A DNA stretch of 64,000 nt from the NCBI RefSeq assembly GCF_947498005.1, contig NZ_CANMIW010000005.1:62001-126000 (forward strand), given 5' to 3'. Both the position numbers and the translations under genes were made by a program. How positions within the stretch are numbered: the stretch's first letter is position 1; each line of letters starts with the position of its first letter. Positions 17,880-25,932 of this stretch are shown piece after piece. The notes under the pieces are model-generated. The model worked only from the letters and a program-made list of their open reading frames with translations, was not told where the DNA came from and searched no databases. This DNA is from an uncultured Winogradskyella sp. Lineage in GTDB: Bacteria > Bacteroidota > Bacteroidia > Flavobacteriales > Flavobacteriaceae.

Positions 17880-18484
17880 TAGAGGCGCTCGTTAATAATA
17901 GTTTTAACGATATCTACAGCTACCGAATTATACTTATTGTTTGGCATTATAATATCCGCATACTCTTTCATAGGTTCAATGAATTGTTGATGCATTGGTT
18001 TTAATGTATTTTGATAGCGTTGTAAAACCTCGTTAATATCTCTACCGCGTTCTGTTATGTCTCTTTTTAATCTACGAATTAAACGCTCATCAGAATCTGC
18101 ATGAACAAATATTTTTATATCAAAAAGATCTCTTATTTCTGGATGAGAAAGAATAAGTATTCCTTCTACAATCATTACTTTTCTTGGTTGTGTAACTATA
18201 ATATCTCCTGTTCTATTATGTTTTACAAATGAATATACAGGTTGGTTTATAGATTTACCTTCTTTAAGCTGTATAAGATGTTGTTCTAACAATTCAAAAT
18301 CTATAGATCTTGGATGGTCAAAATTTATTTTTACACGTTCTTCAAAGCTTAAATGCGAGGTGTCTTTGTAATAAGAATCTTGAGAGATAACACCTACTTG
18401 ACCTTCAGGAAGTTCCTTTAAAATTGTATTTACTACTGTGGTTTTTCCGCAGCCTGTACCACCTGCAATTCCTATTATAAGCAT
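17879..18484 (-). CDS. udk: Uridine kinase
   Basis: Phosphorylates uridine and cytidine in pyrimidine salvage. P-loop GGTGCGKTT (residues 8-16), SQDSYYKD, the substrate segment NFDHPRSIDFELL, and the LID-type region RLKRDITERGRD are all present. The 201-residue length is normal. It is the first gene of the operon that continues through ftsB-like, mutA, the lipoprotein, scpA and the hydrolase; a promoter box lies at 18513-18520. Confidence 0.96.
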   Translation of the reverse strand: MLIIGIAGGTGCGKTTVVNTILKELPEGQVGVISQDSYYKDTSHLSFEERVKINFDHPRSIDFELLEQHLIQLKEGKSINQPVYSFVKHNRTGDIIVTQPRKVMIVEGILILSHPEIRDLFDIKIFVHADSDERLIRRLKRDITERGRDINEVLQRYQNTLKPMHQQFIEPMKEYADIIMPNNKYNSVAVDIVKTIINERL

Positions 18485-18512
18485 ATTTTTATCTTAATTT
18501 ATTTGAGTTTGA

Positions 18513-18520
18513 CAAATTTA
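18513..18520 (-). promoter_or_regulatory. Candidate -7 box for the udk-mutA-scpA operon
   Basis: Read on the minus strand this is TAAATTTG, an exact match to the Bacteroidota TAnnTTTG box, 29 bases upstream of the udk ATG. No clear -33 TTTG accompanies it. Confidence 0.5.
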
Positions 18521-18542
18521 GCTATTTAAGTATAAAGCATAC

Positions 18543-18971
18543 TTATAACTTAGAAACTTTCTCAGGTGTAACAAAATTATCTATTTTATTCTCCCAGCTA
18601 TTATTTATAAAATTAGTAACATCTGCAACTTCCTTATCAGAGAGTCCTAAAGCTGTCATATTGCTATTATATGTGATGCCATTGACTACAATTTCTCCAG
18701 TTAAGCCGTATTTAATGGCTTTTATACTTTTTGCTTGATTGTCTTTTAGAAAATCTGAGTTTGCTAAAGGCGGAAAGACTTTCGTTACACCTTTACCATT
18801 GGGTAGATGGCAGGAAACACAAAAATCATCATATATAACGCTGCCTCGTGTTATACTTTCTTTAAGAGGGGATTGATCCTGGTTTTCAGAAATGTAGTTC
18901 TGTTTGTTTTGCTTCGAATCACAAGATGTTAGCGAAAATAGTAGTGATATAATTAGAATGTAGTTTTTCAT
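18543..18971 (-). CDS. Lipoprotein cytochrome c
   Basis: A 142-residue exported monohaem cytochrome. The lipobox SLTSC places Cys17 as the lipid anchor, the haem motif CVSCH is at residues 51-55, and a distal Met is likely in NMTALG. The gene overlaps the upstream PQQ dehydrogenase by ATGA, so it is probably the electron acceptor of that enzyme and passes electrons to the respiratory chain; this pairing is inference from coupling and family knowledge. Confidence 0.93.
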   Translation of the reverse strand: MKNYILIISLLFSLTSCDSKQNKQNYISENQDQSPLKESITRGSVIYDDFCVSCHLPNGKGVTKVFPPLANSDFLKDNQAKSIKAIKYGLTGEIVVNGITYNSNMTALGLSDKEVADVTNFINNSWENKIDNFVTPEKVSKL

Positions 18972-20068
18972 TTTCTTGTCAATTTTACAATACCTAAATT
19001 TTCTATTGCGACATAAATGTAACCGTCAGGTCCTTGTTTAACACATCTTACACGACCTAAACCATCTAAAAGGCGTTCTTCTTTTATAACTTTATTGTCT
19101 TTAATAGTGCACATATTTAAATACTGAAACTTTAGAGAGCCAATAAGTAAATTTTTACTCCAGTCTCCATATTTATCGCTATTTATAAACACCATTCCGC
19201 TTGGCGCTATTGATGGATCCCAGTAATGAATTGGTTGTTCCATACCTTCTTTCTCGGTAATCTCAGTGAATTTTGTACCACTATAATTAACGCCATGGCT
19301 AATAATTGGCCAACCATAATTTAGTCCTTTTTTTATAACATTTATTTCATCGCCTCCTTTTGGTCCATGTTCATTAGTCCAAATTTCTTTAGTTTCAGGA
19401 TGTAGTGTCATGCCTTGAGGGTTTCTGTGACCATAAGAAAAGATTGCCGTTTTAGCATTATCTTCATCAACAAACGGATTGTCTGCAGGTATTGTACCGT
19501 CATCATTGATCCGGTATATCTTACCGCAATCTTTAGTTATATCCTGAGGATTTTCATCTCTATTTCCACGATCGCCAATTGAGAAAAAGAGAAATCCATT
19601 ATCATCAAAAATTAAACGTGACCCAAAGTGTTGCCCTTTTGTAGAATTAGGTGCAGCTTTATACAATACTTCTAAGTTGATTAAGCTATTGTCTTTAATT
19701 TGCGCTCTAGCAATAGCCGTATTTCCTCCGGAATCTTCTCCATCAGAAGAGGCGTATGAAAAATAAAGCCAACCATTGCTCTTATAGTCTGGGTGTAACA
19801 AAATATCAAGTAAACCGCCTTGGCCTCGGTTGTAAATTTTTGGGAGTCCTGAAATTGTAGTTTTTTTATTATCCTTAAAATGGATTAACTCTCCCGATTT
19901 TTCCGTGATTAAAATAGAACTATCGGGTAAGAATGTAAAACCCCAAGGAATAATGAGGTTATCTACAATGATTTCATGGCTATTTTCTTTATTAATTGGG
20001 TTTTTATCTTGAGCACAAGCTATTGTACTGAATAGAATAAAGCAAAAAGCGAGGCGTTTTAAATTCAT
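18968..20068 (-). CDS. PQQ-dependent sugar dehydrogenase (aldose dehydrogenase-like lipoprotein)
   Basis: A six-bladed propeller enzyme of the soluble glucose/sorbosone dehydrogenase family. Signal peptide with lipobox (STIAC, Cys18). Family landmarks are WGFTFLPDSSILITEKSG, RGQGGLLDILLHPDY, SIGDRGNRDENPQD, IFSYGHRNPQG and NEHGPKGGDEINV, the last two contributing the catalytic His and PQQ/calcium ligands. The 366-residue length is normal. No PQQ biosynthesis genes are in the window, so cofactor supply cannot be judged. Overlaps the cytochrome c gene by 4 bases. Confidence 0.93.
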   Translation of the reverse strand: MNLKRLAFCFILFSTIACAQDKNPINKENSHEIIVDNLIIPWGFTFLPDSSILITEKSGELIHFKDNKKTTISGLPKIYNRGQGGLLDILLHPDYKSNGWLYFSYASSDGEDSGGNTAIARAQIKDNSLINLEVLYKAAPNSTKGQHFGSRLIFDDNGFLFFSIGDRGNRDENPQDITKDCGKIYRINDDGTIPADNPFVDEDNAKTAIFSYGHRNPQGMTLHPETKEIWTNEHGPKGGDEINVIKKGLNYGWPIISHGVNYSGTKFTEITEKEGMEQPIHYWDPSIAPSGMVFINSDKYGDWSKNLLIGSLKFQYLNMCTIKDNKVIKEERLLDGLGRVRCVKQGPDGYIYVAIENLGIVKLTRK

Positions 20069-20112
20069 AATTTTTAAAAGAAAAAAGATTAGTTTTTAAA
20101 GTTAATTAAATG

Positions 20113-20144
20113 TTGCTAGATTTTAAAGAAAAACTCTATATTTG
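20113..20144 (+). promoter_or_regulatory. Promoter of tRNA-Pro
   Basis: TTG at 20113-20115 and TATATTTG at 20137-20144 match the Bacteroidota -33/-7 pattern with 21 bases between. The tRNA begins 27 bases downstream. Confidence 0.75.
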
Positions 20145-20170
20145 CATTCCGAAATTGGGAAACCTAAATT

Positions 20171-20245
20171 CGGGGTGTAGCGTAGCCCGGTTATCGCGCC
20201 ACGTTTGGGACGTGGAGGCCGCAGGTTCGAATCCTGCCACCCCGA
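20171..20245 (+). tRNA. tRNA-Pro (anticodon TGG)
   Basis: A complete cloverleaf: acceptor stem CGGGGTG with CACCCCG, D arm, anticodon stem CCACG/CGTGG enclosing loop TTTGGGA (anticodon TGG), and T arm GCAGG-TTCGAAT-CCTGC. The discriminator is A and the CCA end is not encoded. It is flanked by its own promoter and a strong terminator, so it forms an independent unit. Confidence 0.97.
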
Positions 20246-20253
20246 CTTTCAAT

Positions 20254-20285
20254 AAAAAAAGCTCAGCAAATGCTGAGCTTTTTTT
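20254..20285 (+). terminator. Terminator of tRNA-Pro
   Basis: A perfect stem made of AAAAAAAGCTCAGC and its complement around the loop AAAT, ending in seven T. The A-run on the other side would also let it end transcription of the convergent minus-strand genes. Confidence 0.9.
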
Positions 20286-20296
20286 ATTATATTAGC

Positions 20297-20449
20297 TTAA
20301 TACCATTTAAAGTGAATTCCTGATGCTACTACAACACCAACCAAAATTACTAGCACTAGAATTATAAACCGTGCTCCAAATTTTGTTTTTTCATCTTTTT
20401 GGAAAATATAATCTCCTCTTTCTTCATCTTCTTCTTTTACAAATTTCAT
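20297..20449 (-). CDS. 50-residue single-pass membrane peptide
   Basis: A short open frame: ATG at 20449, TAA at 20297-20299. The product has a charged N terminus (MKFVKEEDEERGDYIFQKDE) and one strong membrane helix (FIILVLVILVGVVVASG) ending in HFKWY. It starts 13 bases after the aldehyde dehydrogenase stop on the same strand, so it is likely its cotranscribed partner. The acidic-head plus helix design argues for a real gene. Function unknown. Confidence 0.65.
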   Translation of the reverse strand: MKFVKEEDEERGDYIFQKDEKTKFGARFIILVLVILVGVVVASGIHFKWY

Positions 20450-20462
20450 CTTATTTTTGTTT

Positions 20463-21827
20463 TTATTTGTTAATATAAATTGTTTTCTTGTTTACAAAGG
20501 CAAGCATGCCTTCTTTAGATAATTCACGTCCATATCCTGAAATCTTAGTACCACCAAAAGGTAGTCTTGGATCTGATTTTACCATTTCATTGATAAAAAA
20601 TGCACCATCTTCAATTTCTGAAATACGTTTTGATGCTGCTTCATAATCTGAAGTGAACACCATAGTCCCTAATCCAAATTTTGAGTTCGAAGCTACTTTA
20701 TAAGCTTCATCTTCGTTTTTCACTTTAATTACGGCTGCCATTGGTCCAAAGGTTTCTTCTTTAAATACTGGCATTTCAGCAGTAACATCAGTTAATATTG
20801 TGGGTTGATAATAAGCGCCATCTCTTTTATTTCCTAGGAGCACATTTGCGCCTAACGCGATAGATTTTTTTACCTGTTCTTCTAATTCTTCGGCTAAATC
20901 TTCTCGAGCCATACATGATATAGTTGTGTCAGTATGTGTAGGGTCTCCATATTCTAAGTCTTTTACTTTAGATGTAAATTTCTCTATAAATTCATCATAA
21001 ATAGTTTCTTCTACTATAAAACGTTTGGCTGCTATACAACTTTGACCAGAGTTCTGCATTCTAGCTTTAACTATAGTATCAATATGCTCATCTAAATCCG
21101 CATCATTTAGTATAATACAGGCATTGTTTCCACCCAATTCTAATAGTGATGTTTTTAAATTCTTGCCAGCAAGTTCTGCGATTTTTCGTCCCGCCTTCTC
21201 GCTTCCTGTTAATGAAACTGCCTTAACGATGTCATTTTTCAATAAATCTTCAACAGTATCATGGTCCGTAACTAAGGTTTGAAAACAACCTTTAGGAAAA
21301 CCTGCATCAATAAATAATTTTTCAATCGCAACGGCACAGCCAGTAACATTAGAAGCATGCTTTAATAAACCAACGTTGCCTGCTGTTAAAGTGGGAATCG
21401 CAAACCGGAATACTTGCCAAAATGGGTAATTCCATGGCATAATGGCTAAAATACAGCCCAATGGGTCGTAGCTAATAAAGCTTTCAACCGCTTCAGTCTT
21501 TATAATATCATCTTGCAGAAACTGATCTGCATTTTTTATATAAAAATCAATTAAAAGAATACATTTTTCGATTTCGGCTACACTTTCCTTAACAGGTTTC
21601 CCCATTTCGGAAGTAATAAGTTGACTTAGATTCGATTTGTTCTCAAAAGTTACATTTGCTAGAACCTTTAATAACTCTATACGTTCTTCAATCTCATAAT
21701 TTTTCCAAGATTTGAAAGTTCGATCGGCTAATTCTAATTTTTCATTTAAGGTGTCTTTCGATTCTAATTTATATGTCTCAAGTTGATTACCATTATAAGG
21801 ATTATATGTTTTTATTGTTTCTGCCAT
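20463..21827 (-). CDS. NAD(P)-dependent succinate-semialdehyde dehydrogenase family protein
   Basis: An aldehyde dehydrogenase superfamily enzyme of 454 residues. The cofactor-binding PWNYPFWQVFR, VSLTGSEKAGR, catalytic Glu in LLELGGNN, catalytic Cys in GQSCIAAKR, and EETFGP are all present. The closest family by pattern is the short SSADH (GabD/Sad-like) group that oxidises succinate semialdehyde to succinate. Other aliphatic aldehydes are possible. The start ATG lies 17 bases from a TAATTTTG -7 box. Confidence 0.92.
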   Translation of the reverse strand: MAETIKTYNPYNGNQLETYKLESKDTLNEKLELADRTFKSWKNYEIEERIELLKVLANVTFENKSNLSQLITSEMGKPVKESVAEIEKCILLIDFYIKNADQFLQDDIIKTEAVESFISYDPLGCILAIMPWNYPFWQVFRFAIPTLTAGNVGLLKHASNVTGCAVAIEKLFIDAGFPKGCFQTLVTDHDTVEDLLKNDIVKAVSLTGSEKAGRKIAELAGKNLKTSLLELGGNNACIILNDADLDEHIDTIVKARMQNSGQSCIAAKRFIVEETIYDEFIEKFTSKVKDLEYGDPTHTDTTISCMAREDLAEELEEQVKKSIALGANVLLGNKRDGAYYQPTILTDVTAEMPVFKEETFGPMAAVIKVKNEDEAYKVASNSKFGLGTMVFTSDYEAASKRISEIEDGAFFINEMVKSDPRLPFGGTKISGYGRELSKEGMLAFVNKKTIYINK

Positions 21828-21843
21828 GTTTTATCGTTTTCCT

Positions 21844-21851
21844 CAAAATTA
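21844..21851 (-). promoter_or_regulatory. Candidate -7 box of the aldehyde dehydrogenase gene
   Basis: On the minus strand this reads TAATTTTG, matching TAnnTTTG, 17 bases from the ATG. No -33 element is obvious. Confidence 0.45.
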
Positions 21852-21902
21852 AATTATTCACTCAGTATGGTTTAGTTTAAAAGCTAAAATGTTTAACGTA
21901 AA

Positions 21903-21914
21903 TGATAATTATCA
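21903..21914. promoter_or_regulatory. Palindrome TGATAATTATCA in a divergent promoter region
   Basis: A perfect 12-bp palindrome lies between the aldehyde dehydrogenase and the YtxH gene and is flanked by a 9-bp direct repeat, AGCTAAAAT, at 21882-21890 and 21919-21927. The core resembles Fur-family half sites. No regulator for it is identified in the window. Confidence 0.4.
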
Positions 21915-21965
21915 AAACAGCTAAAATCGTTATGTATAGAGTTAAGCATAGGCAAAAGTTGCTTA

Positions 21966-21973
21966 TATCTTTG
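21966..21973 (+). promoter_or_regulatory. -7 box of the YtxH operon
   Basis: TATCTTTG matches TAnnTTTG and sits 47 bases upstream of the ATG at 22021. It overlaps the alternative GTG at 21973, which rules out that GTG as a start. Confidence 0.6.
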
Positions 21974-22020
21974 TGTCACAGCAAAGCGCTGAAAATTATA
22001 TTAAATTAAAAAATAACATT

Positions 22021-22353
22021 ATGAGTAATAACGGAAATACAGTTTTAGGAATTTTAGCAGGAACAGCAGTAGGTACAGTTTTAGGTATCTTGTTTGCGCC
22101 AGATAAAGGAAGTATTACAAGACAAAGAATTGCAGATGAAGCTGCAGCAAAGAGAGATTTGATGGCTGAAAAAGCATCTGAAATAAGAGACTCATTAGGC
22201 GATACGATTTCCTCACAGAAAGAAAATTTAGATCACCAAGTTGAATCTATTGTTTCTAATGCTAGCTATAAAGCTGAGGACGTAATAACTACACTAGAAT
22301 CTAAATTAAAAGATTTAAAAGCTAAGAACAAGAACTTACAGAAAAAAGCCTAA
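22021..22353 (+). CDS. YtxH domain-containing protein
   Basis: A 110-residue protein beginning with a glycine-rich membrane helix (TVLGILAGTAVGTVLGILFAP), the YtxH hallmark, followed by a long charged amphipathic helix. YtxH-type proteins are induced by general stress in Firmicutes and are common in Bacteroidota, with unknown mechanism. The frame is open from GTG at 21973, but the promoter box lies there, so ATG at 22021 is chosen. It is followed after 3 bases by a holin-like gene in the same operon. Confidence 0.88.
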   Translation: MSNNGNTVLGILAGTAVGTVLGILFAPDKGSITRQRIADEAAAKRDLMAEKASEIRDSLGDTISSQKENLDHQVESIVSNASYKAEDVITTLESKLKDLKAKNKNLQKKA

Positions 22354-22356
22354 TTG

Positions 22357-22704
22357 ATGAGTGTTTTTAACGACATAAACGATACAACTAATAAAGCTTC
22401 TCATATTGGTGAGCGTTACGTAAAAGCGTCTCACCAATATTTTAAATTGAAGATTTTTCAACAATTAACCTTGTCATTAAGTCTAATGACAAAAGTATTA
22501 GTTGTTGGTAGTTTGGTATTTGCGGGATTAGTATTTCTTTCTATTGCATTAGCATTAGAAATAGGTAAGTCAGTAAACAGTTTTGCTCTAGGTTTTTTAA
22601 TAGTTGGCGTTATTTATGTGGTTTTATCGTTGGCTCTTTATATGATGAGAACAAAATTTAACTCAGCAATAATTAAAAGGGTAGGACTTAAATTTTTTAA
22701 TTAA
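22357..22704 (+). CDS. Phage-holin-3-6-like (DUF1469) membrane protein
   Basis: A 115-residue protein with two central hydrophobic helices (VLVVGSLVFAGLVFLSIALA, then a second from about residue 75) between basic ends. It fits the small membrane proteins called putative actinobacterial holin-X or DUF1469 that commonly follow YtxH genes; despite the name there is no phage context here. The frame starts one codon earlier at TTG, but ATG at 22357 is normal. The early coding region contains an 11-bp inverted repeat (22403-22440). Confidence 0.8.
   Translation: MSVFNDINDTTNKASHIGERYVKASHQYFKLKIFQQLTLSLSLMTKVLVVGSLVFAGLVFLSIALALEIGKSVNSFALGFLIVGVIYVVLSLALYMMRTKFNSAIIKRVGLKFFN
22403..22440. repeat. 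11-bp perfect inverted repeat in the holin-like gene
   Basis: ATATTGGTGAG at 22403-22413 and its exact complement at 22430-22440, with a 16-base spacer, 46 bases into the coding sequence. It is comparable in position and size to the inverted repeat in ribH. Confidence 0.85.
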
Positions 22705-22705
22705 C

Positions 22706-22912
22706 ATGAAGACATATACAAATTTTGACGATATCGATAATGATTTAAAACGTTTTAAACTAGAACGCGATATAGCCTGGGAAGAACTGAAACTAGTAAA
22801 AGCAGACTTCAAGGAAGACTTGCAACCATTAAATTGGTTGAGCACTGCTTTAAAACTTACCGGTAAATACAGTTTTATAGCTATTATAAGGAAATGGTTA
22901 TTTAAAAAATGA
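22706..22912 (+). CDS. Small conserved protein, possibly DUF6327
   Basis: A 68-residue, highly charged helical protein with motif KRFKLERDIAWEELKLVK followed by QPLNWLSTALK and a weakly hydrophobic, basic C terminus. It starts one base after the holin-like stop and completes a three-gene YtxH operon. The family assignment is from memory and tentative. Its stop lies 2 bases from the convergent stop of the AraC regulator, which leaves no room for a terminator between them. Confidence 0.7.
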   Translation: MKTYTNFDDIDNDLKRFKLERDIAWEELKLVKADFKEDLQPLNWLSTALKLTGKYSFIAIIRKWLFKK

Positions 22913-22914
22913 TA

Positions 22915-23946
22915 TTAAATAACCTCCACCTTAGTTGGTGTTTGCATCTTAAATTCGTTTGGAGATACATTATATTTTTCTTTAAAAATTTTAGAAAAAT
23001 AACTTCTGCTAGTAAAGCCAATAGTATAAACAACTTGAGAGATATTTAAATCGGTAGTTTTAAGTAAATCTCGTGCTTGCTCTAATCTTACATGACGAAT
23101 AAATTCAGTAACCGTACGTGTATATAAAAATTTAAAACCATCTTGGAGCTTGGCTTGAGATAAACCAGTTTCATTAGATAAATCTTCCAAATTATAAGAT
23201 TTTGAAGGGTTCTTTAATATTTTCTCTCCAACTTTTCGAATTCGTTTCAATTCACTTTTCACTAATGAAGTGGGTAATTCTACCCCTTGGGATTGTTTAA
23301 TATATTGTTGAATATGTAACGATAATATCTCATAAACTTTGGCTTCCATTTTTAAAATACGCAACATTCCTTTTGTTTTAATGTTATGTAATTTTTTAAC
23401 GTGGTCTGCCATTTTTAAGTTTAAGGTGCCATGATGCGAAAATCTATTGTCATGATCAGTGTCAACAAATACTTCTTGTAACTTTTTATTCAAGGTAGAA
23501 ACTTTGGTAGTTCGTTTCTTCAAAAAGTCTTTTCTAACTATTTGAATAATATTCGTTTCAATTCTCACACCTTCTTTAAAATGCAAACAATTAATACCAT
23601 CAGTTTTATTTGTAAAAATTAAAGTTTGAAATTGTTCTATTAAGGCTTCTCGACTTTGAATACCAAATCGATGTAAAAATTCGCCTTGAAGATTATAAAT
23701 AAAACGAATAGGATTGAATTCTGTAGCTTCTATTCTTAGTACAACTTCGCTTAAAAATTCAATATCATAAATCATTAAATTTACGCCCCAATCAAATGGT
23801 ATTACTTTAACAGTGCCGTTTGCTTTTTCATTATTAACAACAAGAGTGCTTTCTCCCCAACGCTCTAATATTTCGCCTCCAATATTATTTTGTAGTTGTT
23901 CTATGATGTCTTTAGTGTTTTCCGCACTAATTAATATTTCTGTCAT
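22915..23946 (-). CDS. AraC-family transcriptional regulator
   Basis: A 343-residue regulator. The C-terminal about 100 residues form a two-helix-turn-helix AraC domain: LEDLSNETGLSQAKLQ, then VRLEQARDLLKTTDLNISQ and IGFTSRSYFSKIFKEKY. The N-terminal about 230 residues resemble no common cupin sensor that I recognise. It starts 3 bases after the cyclase-like DUF2652 gene, so the two are cotranscribed and may work together in signalling. Confidence 0.9.
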   Translation of the reverse strand: MTEILISAENTKDIIEQLQNNIGGEILERWGESTLVVNNEKANGTVKVIPFDWGVNLMIYDIEFLSEVVLRIEATEFNPIRFIYNLQGEFLHRFGIQSREALIEQFQTLIFTNKTDGINCLHFKEGVRIETNIIQIVRKDFLKKRTTKVSTLNKKLQEVFVDTDHDNRFSHHGTLNLKMADHVKKLHNIKTKGMLRILKMEAKVYEILSLHIQQYIKQSQGVELPTSLVKSELKRIRKVGEKILKNPSKSYNLEDLSNETGLSQAKLQDGFKFLYTRTVTEFIRHVRLEQARDLLKTTDLNISQVVYTIGFTSRSYFSKIFKEKYNVSPNEFKMQTPTKVEVI

Positions 23947-23949
23947 TTC

Positions 23950-24540
23950 TTATGTGTCTAATAATGTGGTTAAATCAATGTAAGTATACTTTATCTCCCC
24001 AATATGCTCATAGACATCCTTGCCCTTTTTAATATCGTCCCAGTATAATTTACTATCTAAATCTTTGGTGTTGTATTCATCTAATAGGTTAGAAGAAAAC
24101 AGAAGGTATTCGTCAGTTTTGATATCATTTTTTAATAAACGATGCGCTACAATAACATCTTCACCAATAAGTTTTATATGCTTGCCTATTTGCACTGAAT
24201 CAATTTCTTCAGAATAATGCAATATAATTTTTAAGCCTAATGTTTTTGGTATGGATTTACTGCCACTTTTATGTTGATGTTTAATTTCTAATTTTCGTAG
24301 CTGTTTGTAAAACTGAGTATAGAAGTATTTACATTGACGTATTAAATCTTTCAATTTGGGTAATTCCCCTCGCTTATAAAACAATACGGCATCACCTTCA
24401 ATTTCTGAGACTCTTAATCCTATTTCATTAGAATAGATTATTTCGTTTAAAAGCGAGGGAATGACTTTAGAGTTTAACTCATTATCCGTTTCACTCATAA
24501 ATTGTGTAAACCCACTAATGTCGGGTATGCAAATTAGCAT
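23950..24540 (-). CDS. DUF2652 protein, class III adenylate cyclase-like
   Basis: A 196-residue protein that starts at a cyclase-like core: PDISGFTQFM with Asp7 and SEIEGDAVLF with Asp50 align with the two metal-binding Asp of class III nucleotide cyclases. The later segment GEDVIVAHRLLK keeps the Arg but replaces the Asn of the usual transition-state N-x3-R motif, so activity is uncertain. There is no fused sensor domain. It is the upstream member of a two-gene operon with an AraC regulator. Confidence 0.78.
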   Translation of the reverse strand: MLICIPDISGFTQFMSETDNELNSKVIPSLLNEIIYSNEIGLRVSEIEGDAVLFYKRGELPKLKDLIRQCKYFYTQFYKQLRKLEIKHQHKSGSKSIPKTLGLKIILHYSEEIDSVQIGKHIKLIGEDVIVAHRLLKNDIKTDEYLLFSSNLLDEYNTKDLDSKLYWDDIKKGKDVYEHIGEIKYTYIDLTTLLDT

Positions 24541-24634
24541 TGCTTCATATCGTTTGTAAAGATTTAAGTAAAGATAGATTTAAAATATTTAACTTTTAAT
24601 GTTTCTTCTGCATTTAAGTTAATTTTTAAATCTT

Positions 24635-25135
24635 ATGAGCAAAGTGAGTTATATGCATCAATATATATTTGAAGGAACCAAAAATATAACTGAAATGAAA
24701 ATATACGAAGCCATAAGAAATGACCATGACATTCAAAGAGCACTTTTAGACAAGCTAACTCAGACGTCTGGCGATACAAAGGAGAGAACACAGATATTTA
24801 AAGAATTAAGGATGGAACTCGAATTGCATGCCAACGCAGAGGAGCACCATTTTTACAAACCCTTAATTCCTGTAGATATGATGCAAGAGCATGCAAGACA
24901 TGGTATTGCTGAACATCATGAAATTGACGAGTTAATTGAGCAATTAGAAAAAACGGAAAAAGACTCTTCTGCATGGTTAAAAATAGCAAAAGATTTAAAA
25001 GAGAAAGTAGAGCATCATCTAGAAGATGAAGAACATACATTTTTTCAATTATCTGGTAAAGTTTTGACCGAAAAAGAAAAGAATGAACTCGGTGCTAAAT
25101 ACAACAACTACATGGAAGAGCATCGAAAAAAGTAA
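24635..25135 (+). CDS. Hemerythrin domain-containing protein
   Basis: A 166-residue four-helix bundle protein. Putative di-iron ligands occur in NDHDIQ, ELHANAEEHHFY, IAEHHEID and HHLEDEEH, the standard HHE pattern. Such cytoplasmic hemerythrins sense or buffer oxygen, NO or iron. ATG at 24635 is preferred; the second Met at residue 7 and MKIYEAI at 21 are alternatives. Divergent from the DUF2652 gene with 94 bases between. Confidence 0.9.
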   Translation: MSKVSYMHQYIFEGTKNITEMKIYEAIRNDHDIQRALLDKLTQTSGDTKERTQIFKELRMELELHANAEEHHFYKPLIPVDMMQEHARHGIAEHHEIDELIEQLEKTEKDSSAWLKIAKDLKEKVEHHLEDEEHTFFQLSGKVLTEKEKNELGAKYNNYMEEHRKK

Positions 25136-25207
25136 TTGTGATGACGTTGGTTTTTATTTGAGTTAAAACAAAAATCTTATGCATTAAACCTTCAGGGAAA
25201 TAGATGA

Positions 25208-25215
25208 TATTTTTG
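25208..25215 (+). promoter_or_regulatory. Candidate -7 box of the DUF2383 gene
   Basis: TATTTTTG matches TAnnTTTG and lies 78 bases before the ATG at 25294. Confidence 0.5.
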
Positions 25216-25293
25216 TTGAGTAAGAGATAAAAAGAGATGGAAAGTGGTACACATCTAAAAAATAAAGTACCATTAATTTAAAACATATATAAA

Positions 25294-25743
25294 ATGAGTA
25301 CTTACACAGAACAAGTAGGAAAAAAATTAAACAATTTATTAGAAAAAACATACGATGCGGAAAAAGGATTCACGAAAGCAGCAGAAAATATAGAGCATGC
25401 TTCATTAAAGACTTATTTTAGAAATAAAGCACAAGAGCGTCTAAATTTTGGAAGAGAACTAAAAGAAGAAATTAGAAGTTTCAACCAAGATGTAGACAAA
25501 GGAGGAAGTATTACAGGTTCTGCTCATAGAGCATGGATGGATGTAAAAAGTTTATTCTCGGCTAATGACGAAGAGTCTATGTTAAATGAAGCAATAAGAG
25601 GAGAAAAAGCAGCCATAGAAGAATATGAAGATGTGTTAAATGAAACAAGTCTTCCTATGAGTACAAAATCAATTCTTCAGTCTCAAAAATCCGCAATTAA
25701 TAACGGGTTAGCTAAAATTAACGCGTTAGAAGATATTTATTAA
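25294..25743 (+). CDS. PA2169/DUF2383 four-helix-bundle protein
   Basis: A 149-residue, all-helical ferritin-like protein with repeated Glu residues in bundle positions: LLEKTYDAEKGF, KAQERLNFGRELKEEI, and IRGEKAAIEEYEDVL. These match the PA2169-type (DUF2383) family found with stress-response genes. Whether it binds iron is not shown. It has its own promoter and terminator, so it is monocistronic. Confidence 0.87.
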   Translation: MSTYTEQVGKKLNNLLEKTYDAEKGFTKAAENIEHASLKTYFRNKAQERLNFGRELKEEIRSFNQDVDKGGSITGSAHRAWMDVKSLFSANDEESMLNEAIRGEKAAIEEYEDVLNETSLPMSTKSILQSQKSAINNGLAKINALEDIY

Positions 25744-25768
25744 TAGCAAAGTTGGTTAGGTTAAGTAG

Positions 25769-25805
25769 AAAAGGGTGTCATTTGAAAAAATGATACCTTT
25801 TTTTT
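25769..25805 (+). terminator. Terminator of the DUF2383 gene
   Basis: Stem AAAAGGGTGTCATTT with AAATGATACCTTTT (one G.T pair and one bulged G) and a four-base loop, running into eight T. Confidence 0.8.
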
Positions 25806-25932
25806 ATGTCTAAACGTTTCTATATGAGTTAGTAATCTATGCGTTTGTGTTAAAGAGTTACCATAATCAAGCTTATCTTTACAGTAAGAAATTAGACTAG
25901 CTAATTTTAGTATTAATTTAAAACCAAAACAT

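Noticed and set aside
20110..20295. 61-codon open frame over the tRNA gene
   Set aside because: It spans the tRNA-Pro promoter, tRNA and terminator; a clear RNA gene explains the region.
22357..22704. Holin-like gene as a prophage remnant
   Set aside because: No other phage gene, attachment site or integrase is nearby, and the YtxH neighbour fits a chromosomal stress operon.
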